Of a DNA stretch of 64,000 nucleotides, positions 42,187 to 50,758 are shown one piece after another. Both the position numbers and the translations under genes were made by a program. This DNA comes from Clostridium sp. D33t1_170424_F3 (GTDB taxonomy: Bacteria > Bacillota > Clostridia > Oscillospirales > Acutalibacteraceae). The notes below the pieces were generated by a model, which ran no database searches, was not told the origin of the DNA, and saw only the letters and a list, made by a program, of their open reading frames with translations. The stretch is taken from assembly GCF_015667585.1 (NCBI RefSeq), contig NZ_JADPEG010000006.1:1-64000 (forward strand), in the 5' to 3' direction. Numbering within the stretch: the first letter of the stretch is position 1; every line of letters begins with the position of its first letter.

Positions 42187-43074
42187 TCAGATCAACTGAT
42201 ATTTCTCCATTATGGCAATCAGCTTCTTCAGCATGCCGTCATCCATGGTGGTGAGCGGCAGACGGCAATTTCCAACATCAAAACCGGCAAGATTCATGGC
42301 GGCCTTGATCGGGATAGGGTTGACGTCCATAAAGAAAGCGTTCATCAGCTCCACATATTTTAAAGTGAGGTTTCGGCTTCCTTCGATGTCGCCTGCGAAG
42401 AATTTTGCACAGATTTCATGCATTTCTTTTGGCAGGATATTGGCGAAGACAGAGACAACGCCTTTGCCTCCCAATACCATCATGGGAAGCGTCTGGTCGT
42501 CGTTGCCGGAGTAGAAATGCAGGCTATCGCCGCAAAGGGAAATACTCTGCGCAACAGAGGAAATATCCCCGTTTGCTTCTTTAACAGAGTTGATATTCGG
42601 ATGCTTGGAAAGCTCCAGATACGTTTCCGGCTTGATGTTGCAGCCGGTACGGGAAGGAACATTGTAAAGCATCATCGGCGTGTTGACACGATCCGCAATA
42701 TACTCATAGTGCCGTACAAGGCCGATCTGAGAAGTTTTATTATAATAGGGAGTGACCAGCAGAAGGCCGTCCGCGCCCAGCTTCTCCGCTTCCTGGGAAA
42801 GCTTCACAGCATATGCGGTATCGTTGCTTCCCGTGCTGGCAATTACCGGAATGCGCTTATTGACCTTTTGGATCGCGTACTCCAGCGCTTTGCAGTGTTC
42901 CTCATGGCTGAGAACCGGGGATTCCCCAGTGGTCGCACAGGCGATCAGGGCGTCCGTACCGTTTTCAATTTGAAATTCGATCAGTTCGCCATATTTTTCG
43001 TAATTGATCGAGCCGTCTGCATGCATGGGAGTGACGAGCGCAACGCCGGAACCGGTGTACAATACTTTTTTCAT
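42187..43074 (-). CDS. dapA: 4-hydroxy-tetrahydrodipicolinate synthase
   Basis: A 295-aa TIM-barrel aldolase with GVALVTPMHADGSINYE, TTGESPVLSHEEH, the catalytic Tyr in LYNVPSRTG and the Schiff-base Lys in SVKEANGD. It condenses pyruvate with aspartate semialdehyde. The ATG at 43074 has GGAGG; the open frame upstream of it is not coding. Confidence 0.95.
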   Translation of the reverse strand: MKKVLYTGSGVALVTPMHADGSINYEKYGELIEFQIENGTDALIACATTGESPVLSHEEHCKALEYAIQKVNKRIPVIASTGSNDTAYAVKLSQEAEKLGADGLLLVTPYYNKTSQIGLVRHYEYIADRVNTPMMLYNVPSRTGCNIKPETYLELSKHPNINSVKEANGDISSVAQSISLCGDSLHFYSGNDDQTLPMMVLGGKGVVSVFANILPKEMHEICAKFFAGDIEGSRNLTLKYVELMNAFFMDVNPIPIKAAMNLAGFDVGNCRLPLTTMDDGMLKKLIAIMEKYQLI

Positions 43075-43112
43075 AAGTAGGACCTCCAAAATGTAACATA
43101 AATTGGATTGCC

Positions 43113-44192
43113 TTAATCCAGGTATCCTTTTGCACAGAGAAGCTCTGCCATCAGAACCGCGCCGCCGGCAGCGCCGCGCAGCGTATTGTGGGACAGGCAT
43201 ACAAATTTAATATCATACTGTGTGTCGGGGCGGAGGCGGCCAATGGAAACAGCCATGCCGTTTTCCAGGTTGCGGTCCAGACGGGACTGCGGGCGATCGT
43301 CCTCACGGAAATAATGCAGGAACTGTTTGGGCGCGCTGGGCAGCTCCAACTCCTGCGGAACGCCTTTGTACGTTTCCCATCTGCGAATAATTTCTTCCAG
43401 CTCCACTTTCTTTTCAAAAGAGGCGAAGACTGCCGCGGTATGTCCGTCGGAAACCGGAACGCGCAGGCATTGGGAGGTAATGCAGGGGGAAGCAGCGTTT
43501 ACGATCTGTCCGTTTTCCACGTGGCCCCAAATTTTCATCGGCTCGTTTTCAGATTTCCCTTCTTCGCCGCCGATGAAGGGAATCACATTGTCCAGCATTT
43601 CCGGCCAGGTTTTAAAGGTCTTCCCAGCACCGGAAATCGCCTGATACGTGCAGGCCAGCACCTTTGTGACATTCAGATCCATCAGAGGATGGATTGCCGG
43701 AACATAGCTCTGGAGAGAGCAGTTGGATTTTACGGAGATAAAACCGCGCTTGGTACCCAGGCGTTTGCGCTGTGCGTGGATGACCTCCGCATGGTCGGCG
43801 TTAATTTCCGGAATGATCATGGGAACGTCCGGCGTTCCGCGGTTGGCGCTGTTGTTGGACATAACGGGACATTCGGCTTTGGCATATGCTTCTTCCAGCG
43901 CTTTAATTTCTTCTTTCTTCATATCTACCGCACAGAAGACAAAGTCTGCCAGGGCCGCGACCTTTTCAACGTCTGCAGATGCATCAAAGATGATCATATT
44001 TTTCATGGCTTCCGGCATCGGCGTAGTCATCGCCCAACGGGACCCAACAGCCTCTTCGTATGTTTTGCCGGCGGAACGGACGCTTGCCGCGAGCGCGGTC
44101 ACTTCAAACCACGGGTGGTTCTCCAAAAGGGTTGCAAACCGCTGTCCAACCATACCGGTTGCGCCGATGATTCCTACATGATACTTTTTCAT
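43113..44192 (-). CDS. asd: Aspartate-semialdehyde dehydrogenase
   Basis: A 359-aa NADPH enzyme with GIIGATGMVGQRF and the active Cys in ISVKSNCSLQSYVPAIHPL. This length and the SNCS motif place it in the archaeal/fungal-like ASADH branch rather than the E. coli type. It makes aspartate semialdehyde, feeding the dapA and dapB products that follow in the operon. RBS AGGAGGC; controlled by the lysine riboswitch upstream. Confidence 0.94.
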   Translation of the reverse strand: MKKYHVGIIGATGMVGQRFATLLENHPWFEVTALAASVRSAGKTYEEAVGSRWAMTTPMPEAMKNMIIFDASADVEKVAALADFVFCAVDMKKEEIKALEEAYAKAECPVMSNNSANRGTPDVPMIIPEINADHAEVIHAQRKRLGTKRGFISVKSNCSLQSYVPAIHPLMDLNVTKVLACTYQAISGAGKTFKTWPEMLDNVIPFIGGEEGKSENEPMKIWGHVENGQIVNAASPCITSQCLRVPVSDGHTAAVFASFEKKVELEEIIRRWETYKGVPQELELPSAPKQFLHYFREDDRPQSRLDRNLENGMAVSIGRLRPDTQYDIKFVCLSHNTLRGAAGGAVLMAELLCAKGYLD

Positions 44193-44288
44193 GATTTATA
44201 TGCCTCCTATAAATATATGTTGCACAGGAACGAAATAACTCTGTTCATACGGATTCTCCCGGTAAATGTCAGGTAATGAAACTGCGTA

Positions 44289-44314
44289 ATAAAAAAACCG
44301 GTTGAAAACCGGTC
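44289..44314 (-). terminator. Expression-platform terminator of the lysine riboswitch
   Basis: Minus-strand 7-bp stem (44297-44303 with 44307-44313), 3-nt loop and seven T, about 100 bp ahead of asd. Confidence 0.88.
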
Positions 44315-44359
44315 ACCAAATCAATATAATAGAACTTGTTCGGTATTTCCCCACAGAAG

Positions 44360-44547
44360 ATCCGCCGATAGCGCTCCATCATAAATCATATGATGACAGT
44401 TACAAAGTTATTCACTGTTGCAACCAGAGGAACGCGTGCCAAACCCGGATTCCCCTTCGGCGGTTTTCCCTTTTCCAAATGCGCATAACAGCATTGGCAG
44501 CTTATCGCATGGTACTCTTTAAAACCGCACCTCTACCTTGTATATGA
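44360..44547 (-). ncRNA. Lysine riboswitch (L box)
   Basis: The minus strand shows the L-box core in order: AAGGTAGAGGTGCGG, AGAGTACC, GGAAAAGGG with ACCGCCGAAGGGG, CTGGTTGCAACAGTGAATAACTTTG divided by the K-turn, ACTGTCATC and GGAGCGCTAT near the 3' end. Lysine binding should favour the terminator at 44289-44314 and shut off asd-dapA-dapB. No coding sequence lies in this leader. Confidence 0.94.
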
Positions 44548-44557
44548 AGTTGTAACC

Positions 44558-44586
44558 ATCATACCATGCGGTTTTTAGGTTGTCAA
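44558..44586 (-). promoter_or_regulatory. Promoter of the lysine operon
   Basis: Minus strand perfect TTGACA (44581-44586), 17-nt spacer, TATGAT (44558-44563), starting transcription just ahead of the lysine riboswitch. Confidence 0.85.
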
Positions 44587-44659
44587 TTTTTTCTTTGTAA
44601 ACCGAGCCTCCTTCTTTGGGAGATGGAGTTTTAATAAATGCTAGGAGATATCAAAAAAG

Positions 44660-45697
44660 ATGGAAGAAACATTAAGCACACATGATTTTTATTACGACCT
44701 GCCAAAAGAATTGATTGCGCAGACGCCGCTGGAGCCGCGGGACTCTTCCCGTCTGATGATTCTAAACAAGAAGACCGGAGCCGTCGAGCACAAGCATTTT
44801 TATGATGTAATCGATTATCTGAATCCGGGAGACTGCCTGGTTCTGAACGATTCCCGCGTATTGCCGGCCCGGCTTTACGGCGTAAAAGAGGACACTGGGG
44901 CCAAAGTGGAATTCCTTTTGCTTATGCATCGGGAGGGCGACGTCTGGGAAGTGCTGACGGGGCCGGGGAAGCGCGCCAGGCCGGGAACCAGATTTGTGTT
45001 TGGGGATGGGCTGCTGTATGCGGAAATTCTGGAAATCATTGAAGGCGGCAACCGTTTGGCGCAGTTCCATTATGAAGGGAATTTCTATGAGATTTTGGAT
45101 CAGATCGGCCAAATGCCGCTCCCGCACTACATTACAGAGGAATTGAAGGACAAGGAACGGTACCAGAATGTTTACTCCAAAGAGATCGGTTCCGCCGCCG
45201 CGCCCACCGCGGGCCTGCATTTTACGCCGCAATTATTAGAGCGGATTCGGGAGAAGGGCGTAAAAGTAGCGTTTGTAACTCTGCATGTCGGACTGGGTAC
45301 GTTTCGCCCGGTAACAGTAGAAAAAATTACAGATCATAAGATGCATTCGGAGCATTATTCGATCAGTAAAGAAACAGCAGATGCAATTAACGAAACCAAA
45401 CGTAGCGGGGGACGTGTCATCGCGGTGGGAACAACCAGCTGCCGGACGTTGGAGTCCATAGTGCAGAAAGAGGGCTGCATCCGGGAAAGCAGCGGCTGGA
45501 CGGACATTTTTATTTATCCCGGCTATACGTTCCGGGCCCTGGACTGTCTGGTGACTAATTTTCATCTGCCGGAAAGCACGCTGATTATGTTGGTTTCCGC
45601 GCTGGCGGGATACGAACATACGATGCAGGCCTATCGCACTGCGGTAGAGGAGAAATACCGGTTTTTCAGCTTTGGCGATGCAATGCTCGTGGTGTGA
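44660..45697 (+). CDS. queA: tRNA S-adenosylmethionine ribosyltransferase-isomerase QueA
   Basis: A 345-aa protein of usual length with [55 protein letters not shown] and [13 protein letters not shown]. It transfers the ribosyl moiety of SAM to preQ1 in tRNA to give epoxyqueuosine. RBS AGGAGAT. No tgt or other queuosine gene follows; it is a single gene ended by a terminator, and it marks the last core gene before the accessory region. Confidence 0.95.
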   Translation: MEETLSTHDFYYDLPKELIAQTPLEPRDSSRLMILNKKTGAVEHKHFYDVIDYLNPGDCLVLNDSRVLPARLYGVKEDTGAKVEFLLLMHREGDVWEVLTGPGKRARPGTRFVFGDGLLYAEILEIIEGGNRLAQFHYEGNFYEILDQIGQMPLPHYITEELKDKERYQNVYSKEIGSAAAPTAGLHFTPQLLERIREKGVKVAFVTLHVGLGTFRPVTVEKITDHKMHSEHYSISKETADAINETKRSGGRVIAVGTTSCRTLESIVQKEGCIRESSGWTDIFIYPGYTFRALDCLVTNFHLPESTLIMLVSALAGYEHTMQAYRTAVEEKYRFFSFGDAMLVV

Positions 45698-45720
45698 GTA
45701 AAAATTTAGAGCGGAAAAGA

Positions 45721-45761
45721 ACCCGCAAAAGCGCAGTGTTACTGGGCTTTTGCGGGTTTTT
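45721..45761 (+). terminator. Terminator of queA
   Basis: A perfect 12-bp stem (45721-45732 with 45746-45757) followed by five T. Confidence 0.93.
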
Positions 45762-46223
45762 GACGTCCAATTTTAAAAACAACTTTTTGGGCGTTTTGGG
45801 GCCAAAATCGGGGCAAAAGGGTGTTTTTACCCCAAACTCTTGCAAAAGTCTGAGAGGGAAAATCGTGAATAAATATGTGGATATTGATGCATAAACAGAC
45901 GGATATGATTGTCTGTTGTATGAGTATGCATGCACAAGTTTTTCGATTTTCGGGGTATAATTCTGTCTTTAAAATATAAAAGCTTCGTGCTGCCGAGTAG
46001 CAACCGAATAGGGGAAATACGGTTGAAATAAGCAAGAGGTGCGGTATAATATTAGAAATATTTATAATTGTGCGATGAAATTCCGTTCCATTTAAATGAT
46101 TAAACAAGAAGATGTTTTAGGTGGAGCAGGCAGCCTATCTGCCAAGGGAAGGCACGTACATTCTTCATAGTATTTCAGCCTTTAAAATTAGGAAACTAAA
46201 AATCGTGTGATTTTATCATTTCC
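45762..46223. other. Gene-free AT-rich intergenic stretch
   Basis: About 460 bp with no convincing coding sequence. It has short self-complementary tracts and TATAAT-like boxes (for example about 46047-46055), so a small RNA is possible but not supported. Base composition drops here relative to queA, which fits the left edge of acquired DNA. Confidence 0.5.
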
Positions 46224-46252
46224 TTGCCATTTCTGACCGAATATGCTATCAT
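46224..46252 (+). promoter_or_regulatory. Promoter of the XRE regulator of the hsd locus
   Basis: TTGCCA (46224-46229), 17-nt spacer, TATCAT (46247-46252). Confidence 0.65.
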
Positions 46253-46308
46253 TAAAACAACACTGTCGGTGTTGTGATAGGCCTCAGCAGTGCGACGGGA
46301 TCTCTGCA

Positions 46309-46336
46309 ATACTCTGCCGTCTGGCAGAGTATTTTT
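46309..46336 (+). terminator. Terminator hairpin inside the leader of the XRE gene
   Basis: A perfect 10-bp stem (46309-46318 with 46323-46332), 4-nt loop and a T run. It lies between the promoter and the start codon, so it may act as an attenuator. Confidence 0.75.
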
Positions 46337-46363
46337 CATATACGGGATAGAGGAGAACTCTTT

Positions 46364-46609
46364 ATGGCTGTCAGTTATAAAAAGCTCTGGAAGCTGCTCA
46401 TTGACAAAGATATGAAGAAAAAAGATCTGTGCGCGAAAGCAGGCATCAGCCCAGCCTCCGTCACCAAAATGGGCCGGAACGGCCATGTCTCCACAGAGAT
46501 ACTCCTGAAGATATGTACGGCACTGAATTGCAGTGTTGAGGACATTATAGAGATCGTGCCAGGCAATCGAAAATCGCAAAATGAAGCAGGAGACACCAAG
46601 GATGTTTGA
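46364..46609 (+). CDS. Small XRE-family HTH regulator
   Basis: An 81-aa protein that is almost only a Cro/C1-type HTH domain (about 4-65; KKKDLCAKAGISPASVTKM is the recognition region). The ATG at 46364 follows AGAGGAG. YozG-like small XRE proteins often precede type I restriction genes and control their timing; here hsdM starts 147 bp downstream. Regulation of the hsd genes is inferred from position. Confidence 0.85.
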   Translation: MAVSYKKLWKLLIDKDMKKKDLCAKAGISPASVTKMGRNGHVSTEILLKICTALNCSVEDIIEIVPGNRKSQNEAGDTKDV

Positions 46610-46730
46610 TAGGATCAAGTTTTAACTGCATTTATATTTTCTTTTGGTAACTAAAGTCTGATGCTGATTAGATATGTCAACTCTCATGACTTTGGTGACC
46701 CTGGTTGCGGCAAAATTGGTTTAGATTAAG

Positions 46731-46736
46731 TATAAT
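46731..46736 (+). promoter_or_regulatory. Possible -10 box of hsdM
   Basis: A perfect TATAAT, 20 bp before the hsdM start, without a well-placed -35. An activated or weak promoter is possible; hsdM may otherwise be read from the XRE gene. Confidence 0.4.
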
Positions 46737-46756
46737 TGGACTGGAGAATCTCACTT

Positions 46757-49534
46757 ATGAACAAACAACAGCTTGCAAATAAAATTTGGGAGTCTGCCAA
46801 CAGAATGCGCTCCAAGATTGAAGCGAATGAATATAAAGATTATATTTTGGGCTTTATTTTCTATAAATTTCTGTCTGACAAGGAAGTCGATCGACTGAAA
46901 AAGGACGGATATAGGGACAGCGACCTCCGGGAATACGTGCATGAAAACAATGCGGACGTGGTGACATACTGTCAGCGGGAGCTGGGATATTTTATTGCTT
47001 ACGATAATCTATTCTCCACCTGGCTGGCGAAGGGCAACAGCTTTACTGTGGATAATGTCAGAACGGCTCTCTCTGCATTTAACCGTTTGATCAGTGACAC
47101 GCAGAAAAAGGTGTTCAGTAAAATTTTCAACACCTTGGAAACTGGCTTGAGTAAGCTTGGAGACAGTACCAGCAGCCAGACCAAGTCGATCAGTGAGTTG
47201 ATTCAGCTGATCAAGGATATTCCGACGGATGGCAAGCAGGACTATGATGTTCTGGGATTCATCTATGAGTATCTCATCAGTAATTTTGCGGCCAATGCTG
47301 GTAAAAAGGCCGGTGAGTTCTACACCCCTCACGAAGTATCTCAACTCATGTCTGAAATCGTTGCCCATCATTTGAGAGGAAGAGAGAAAATTGAAATCTA
47401 CGATCCCACAAGCGGTTCCGGCTCTCTGCTCATTACCATCGGCAAGAGCGTTTCCAAGTACACGAAAAGCAAAGATGACATTATGTACTATGCTCAGGAG
47501 CTGAAGGAAAACACTTACAACCTGACTCGTATGAACCTCATCATGCGTGGAATCAAGCCGGATAACATCTTCACCCGCTGCGGCGATACCCTGGAGCAGG
47601 ACTGGCCCATGTATGATGATGTGACCCAGGAATACAATCCGCTGTACCTAGATGCCGTGATCTCCAATCCGCCCTATTCCCAGCGCTGGGACCCGACGCA
47701 TAAAGACACCGATTCACGCTACCGTTATGGAATTGCGCCCAAGGGCAAGGCGGACTATGCGTTTCTGCTGCACGACCTGTATCACCTTAAGCCGGATGGA
47801 ATTATGACCATTGTTCTGCCCCATGGTGTTCTGTTTCGTGGCGATGCGCTGGGGGGAACCGATGGACAGGGCGAGGGCGAAGGCAAGATTCGCTGCAATC
47901 TAATTGAGAATAACAACATCGAAGCAATTATCGGCCTGCCTGCAAACATTTTCTTTGGAACGGGTATTCCAACGATTATTTTGGTGCTGCGCCAAAAACG
48001 CGAGGAATCCGACGTCCTGTTTATTGACGCTTCCAAGGGCTTTACTAAGGTAGGCAAGACCAATAAGCTTATGGCGTCCGACATTAAGCGGATTGTGGAT
48101 GCGGTTGCCGCCCGTCCTCAAAGTATTGAAAAATTCGCTCGGCTGGTTTCCAAAGAGGAAATCCGCCGCAATGGTTACAACTTGAATATCCCGCGCTATA
48201 TTGATTCCTCTGATGCTCCGGAAACATGGGACATTTACGCTACCATGTTTGGCGGAATTCCCAACCAGGAGATTGAGCGTTTGGAACCCTATTGGACTGC
48301 ATTCCCCCGATTAAGAAACCTCTTGTTCGCGTCCGATGACACCCCATATTCCGCGCTGGCTGTCCAGAACATCAAAGGAACCATTGAGGGCAGCACCGAT
48401 GTACAGGCATTTGTCGCCGCTCATCAGGCCGCGTTTGCTGACTTTGACGCATATCTTGACGGCGAACTAATCAAAAAAATGATGGAGCTGAATGTCTCCC
48501 AGACAGAGGACATCATTACACAAGATATCTTTGGACGCATTGCGCCGCTGCCGCTTCTGGACAAATACCAGGCATATCAGCTTCTGGACGACCAGTGGAG
48601 CAAAATTGCCACCGACCTTGAAATAGTCCAGACCGAAGGCTTTGAGTCCACAAAGCAGGTTGACCCCAATATGGTCATCAAAAAGAAGGGCGACAAGGAA
48701 GAAGAGGTGCAGAATGGCTGGGTTGGCCATGTGATCCCCTTTGATTTGGTGCAAACCACCCTTCTGAAGGAGGATTATGACGCACTCAGAGCAAAGGAAG
48801 CGCGGCTGGATGAAATAGCGGCGGAGTTGACCGAGATTATCGACTCGATCGACGAGGGCGACCGCGGCGATTTCCTGAACGAAGACAACACCGCTTTTGC
48901 TGCCAAGGAGTTTGCGGCAAAGCTGGCGGAGATTTATGGGGATGTCTCTTCCCCCGAACTGGACGGCTTACAGGGGTACCTCGATCTGCTGGAAGCAAAA
49001 GCCGGAAAAGCAGAAAAGATGGACTATATCAAAAATCACCAGGAAGTCAGCTGGGCCAATGTGGAGGGAAATTCTCCCTATGCCAAGGCGAAGGTTTCCG
49101 TGTATGTCAAGGCGCTTCGGGCGGCCTATACCTTCCCGGAGGTTTCCTTTGAGGGGAAAATGGTTCAGGCGGAAAAGCTGATGACAGAGGAAAAGACTGT
49201 TAAGAGCCAAGTGAAAAAGGACGCGGAGGCGCTGCACCTGAAAACCAAAGAGACCATTGAAGGGCTGAGCGACGAGCAAGTCCTGGAATTGCTGCGCCTG
49301 AAATGGATTTCACCCCTGTGCGCCTCCCTGCGGGCTATGCCGGAGGCCATAATTGCTACTCTGGAAAAGGCGGTGCAGGCGCTTGCGGATAAGTATGCCG
49401 AGACCTATCTGGAGTTGGACAAGCAGATACAGAAATCGGAGGCGGCGCTAGCCGGCATGATTGATGATCTTACAGGCAGCGAATTTGACATGAAAGGACT
49501 TAGTGCGTTTCAATCGCGGCTGAAAGGTAAATGA
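46757..49534 (+). CDS. hsdM: Type I restriction-modification system methyltransferase subunit HsdM
   Basis: A 925-aa protein. An N-terminal HsdM helical domain (about 1-145) is followed by an N6-adenine methylase domain with SAM motif YDPTSGSGSLL (about 214-224) and catalytic ISNPPYS (about 300-306). A C-terminal extension of about 400 residues, rich in Glu/Lys and partly coiled-coil, makes it much longer than classic HsdM (about 520 aa). It methylates adenine in the host recognition site together with HsdS. The ATG at 46757 follows GGAG. Confidence 0.94.
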   Translation: MNKQQLANKIWESANRMRSKIEANEYKDYILGFIFYKFLSDKEVDRLKKDGYRDSDLREYVHENNADVVTYCQRELGYFIAYDNLFSTWLAKGNSFTVDNVRTALSAFNRLISDTQKKVFSKIFNTLETGLSKLGDSTSSQTKSISELIQLIKDIPTDGKQDYDVLGFIYEYLISNFAANAGKKAGEFYTPHEVSQLMSEIVAHHLRGREKIEIYDPTSGSGSLLITIGKSVSKYTKSKDDIMYYAQELKENTYNLTRMNLIMRGIKPDNIFTRCGDTLEQDWPMYDDVTQEYNPLYLDAVISNPPYSQRWDPTHKDTDSRYRYGIAPKGKADYAFLLHDLYHLKPDGIMTIVLPHGVLFRGDALGGTDGQGEGEGKIRCNLIENNNIEAIIGLPANIFFGTGIPTIILVLRQKREESDVLFIDASKGFTKVGKTNKLMASDIKRIVDAVAARPQSIEKFARLVSKEEIRRNGYNLNIPRYIDSSDAPETWDIYATMFGGIPNQEIERLEPYWTAFPRLRNLLFASDDTPYSALAVQNIKGTIEGSTDVQAFVAAHQAAFADFDAYLDGELIKKMMELNVSQTEDIITQDIFGRIAPLPLLDKYQAYQLLDDQWSKIATDLEIVQTEGFESTKQVDPNMVIKKKGDKEEEVQNGWVGHVIPFDLVQTTLLKEDYDALRAKEARLDEIAAELTEIIDSIDEGDRGDFLNEDNTAFAAKEFAAKLAEIYGDVSSPELDGLQGYLDLLEAKAGKAEKMDYIKNHQEVSWANVEGNSPYAKAKVSVYVKALRAAYTFPEVSFEGKMVQAEKLMTEEKTVKSQVKKDAEALHLKTKETIEGLSDEQVLELLRLKWISPLCASLRAMPEAIIATLEKAVQALADKYAETYLELDKQIQKSEAALAGMIDDLTGSEFDMKGLSAFQSRLKGK

Positions 49535-49535
49535 G

Positions 49536-50744
49536 ATGAAAGAAACAAAAAAGCCAGCGGTTCGATTCCATGGGTTTTCGAATGAGTGGGAGCAGTATAA
49601 AGTTGGGGAATTGATTGAGGATTATACAGAAAAAACAATTGTACAAAATCAATACCCGGTTTTGACTTCTTCTCAGCAACAAGGAATTGTTCGACAAGAG
49701 GAGTATTTTGCTGACCGTCAGGTGACTACAAATGATAATATTGGGTACTTTGTTTTGCCATTCGGCTATTTTACATATAGAAGTCGAAGCGACACGGATG
49801 TTTTTGTTTTCAATCGAAATGATCTAATAGACAAAGGTATTATCAGTTATTACTATCCTGTTTTTGTGCCTAAAGCCTGCGATTCCAACTTTCTGCTCAG
49901 AAGATTAAATTATGGCATCAGAAAGCAACTTTCAATGGCGGCGGAAGGAACAGGACAAAAAGTTCTTGCTCACGGTAAATTCAAAGATATGATTGTTGAC
50001 GTACCAGCTAAAGAAGAACAGATTAAGATCGGATCTATCTTTGAAGACATCGATAATCTCATTACACATCGCCAGTCCAAGCTTGAAAAACTCCAAGATC
50101 TCAAAGCCTCCATGCTCGAAAAAATGTTCCCCAAAGATGGTGCAGATGTACCAGAGATTCGTTTTAGGGGCTTTAGCAGAGTGTGGAAAACAATTTGTCT
50201 GAAAGATATCACATCAGAGATAACAAGGACCGACAAGACTTCATATGCACCCATTATGATGATAACGGCAGCAAGTGGTTTTATTGATCAAGCTGACAGA
50301 TACTCGTTTGATAATGCAGGGCATAGTCTTGCAAAATACATTGTTTTGAAAAAAGGTGAACTGGCATACAACCATGGCGCATCCAAATTGCGTCCATATG
50401 GTTCCTGCTTTGCATTGGAGGTAGATGAAGCAAGGATACCGTATGTGTATCATTGCTTCACTATTAGCGACCATAACCCCTATTTTATATCAAGGGTTTT
50501 AAACAACAAAGGAATAGAAAAGCAGTTGCGCCGCCTTGTTACATCTGGTGCAAGAATGGACGGATTGCTTAATATTTCATACGAGGAATATACGACCATA
50601 AAGATTCAGTTACCAGAAAAGGATGAGCAAGATAAAATTGTAGCATATTTTAAGAATATAGAGAATTTAATTGATTTTTCTCAACAAGAACTTAACAAAC
50701 TCCAATCCATCAAAAAAGTCCTGCTGGAAAAAATGTTTGTCTGA
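49536..50744 (+). CDS. hsdS: Type I restriction-modification system specificity subunit HsdS
   Basis: A 402-aa protein with two target-recognition domains, each followed by a conserved helix: IFEDIDNLITHRQSKLEKLQ (about 168-190) and FKNIENLIDFSQQELNKLQ (about 373-395). The two half-repeats begin VRFHGFSNEWE and IRFRGFSRVWK. It reads a bipartite DNA target for HsdM and HsdR. One base separates it from hsdM. Its AT content is higher than its neighbours in the recognition domains, as is common for hsdS. No silent hsdS cassette is seen nearby. Confidence 0.93.
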   Translation: MKETKKPAVRFHGFSNEWEQYKVGELIEDYTEKTIVQNQYPVLTSSQQQGIVRQEEYFADRQVTTNDNIGYFVLPFGYFTYRSRSDTDVFVFNRNDLIDKGIISYYYPVFVPKACDSNFLLRRLNYGIRKQLSMAAEGTGQKVLAHGKFKDMIVDVPAKEEQIKIGSIFEDIDNLITHRQSKLEKLQDLKASMLEKMFPKDGADVPEIRFRGFSRVWKTICLKDITSEITRTDKTSYAPIMMITAASGFIDQADRYSFDNAGHSLAKYIVLKKGELAYNHGASKLRPYGSCFALEVDEARIPYVYHCFTISDHNPYFISRVLNNKGIEKQLRRLVTSGARMDGLLNISYEEYTTIKIQLPEKDEQDKIVAYFKNIENLIDFSQQELNKLQSIKKVLLEKMFV

Positions 50745-50758
50745 TACAGGAGGCTGCC

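Noticed and set aside
49536-50744. Invertible hsdS locus
   Set aside because: Only one hsdS is present and no partial hsdS copy or matching inverted repeats are seen around it, despite nearby recombinases.
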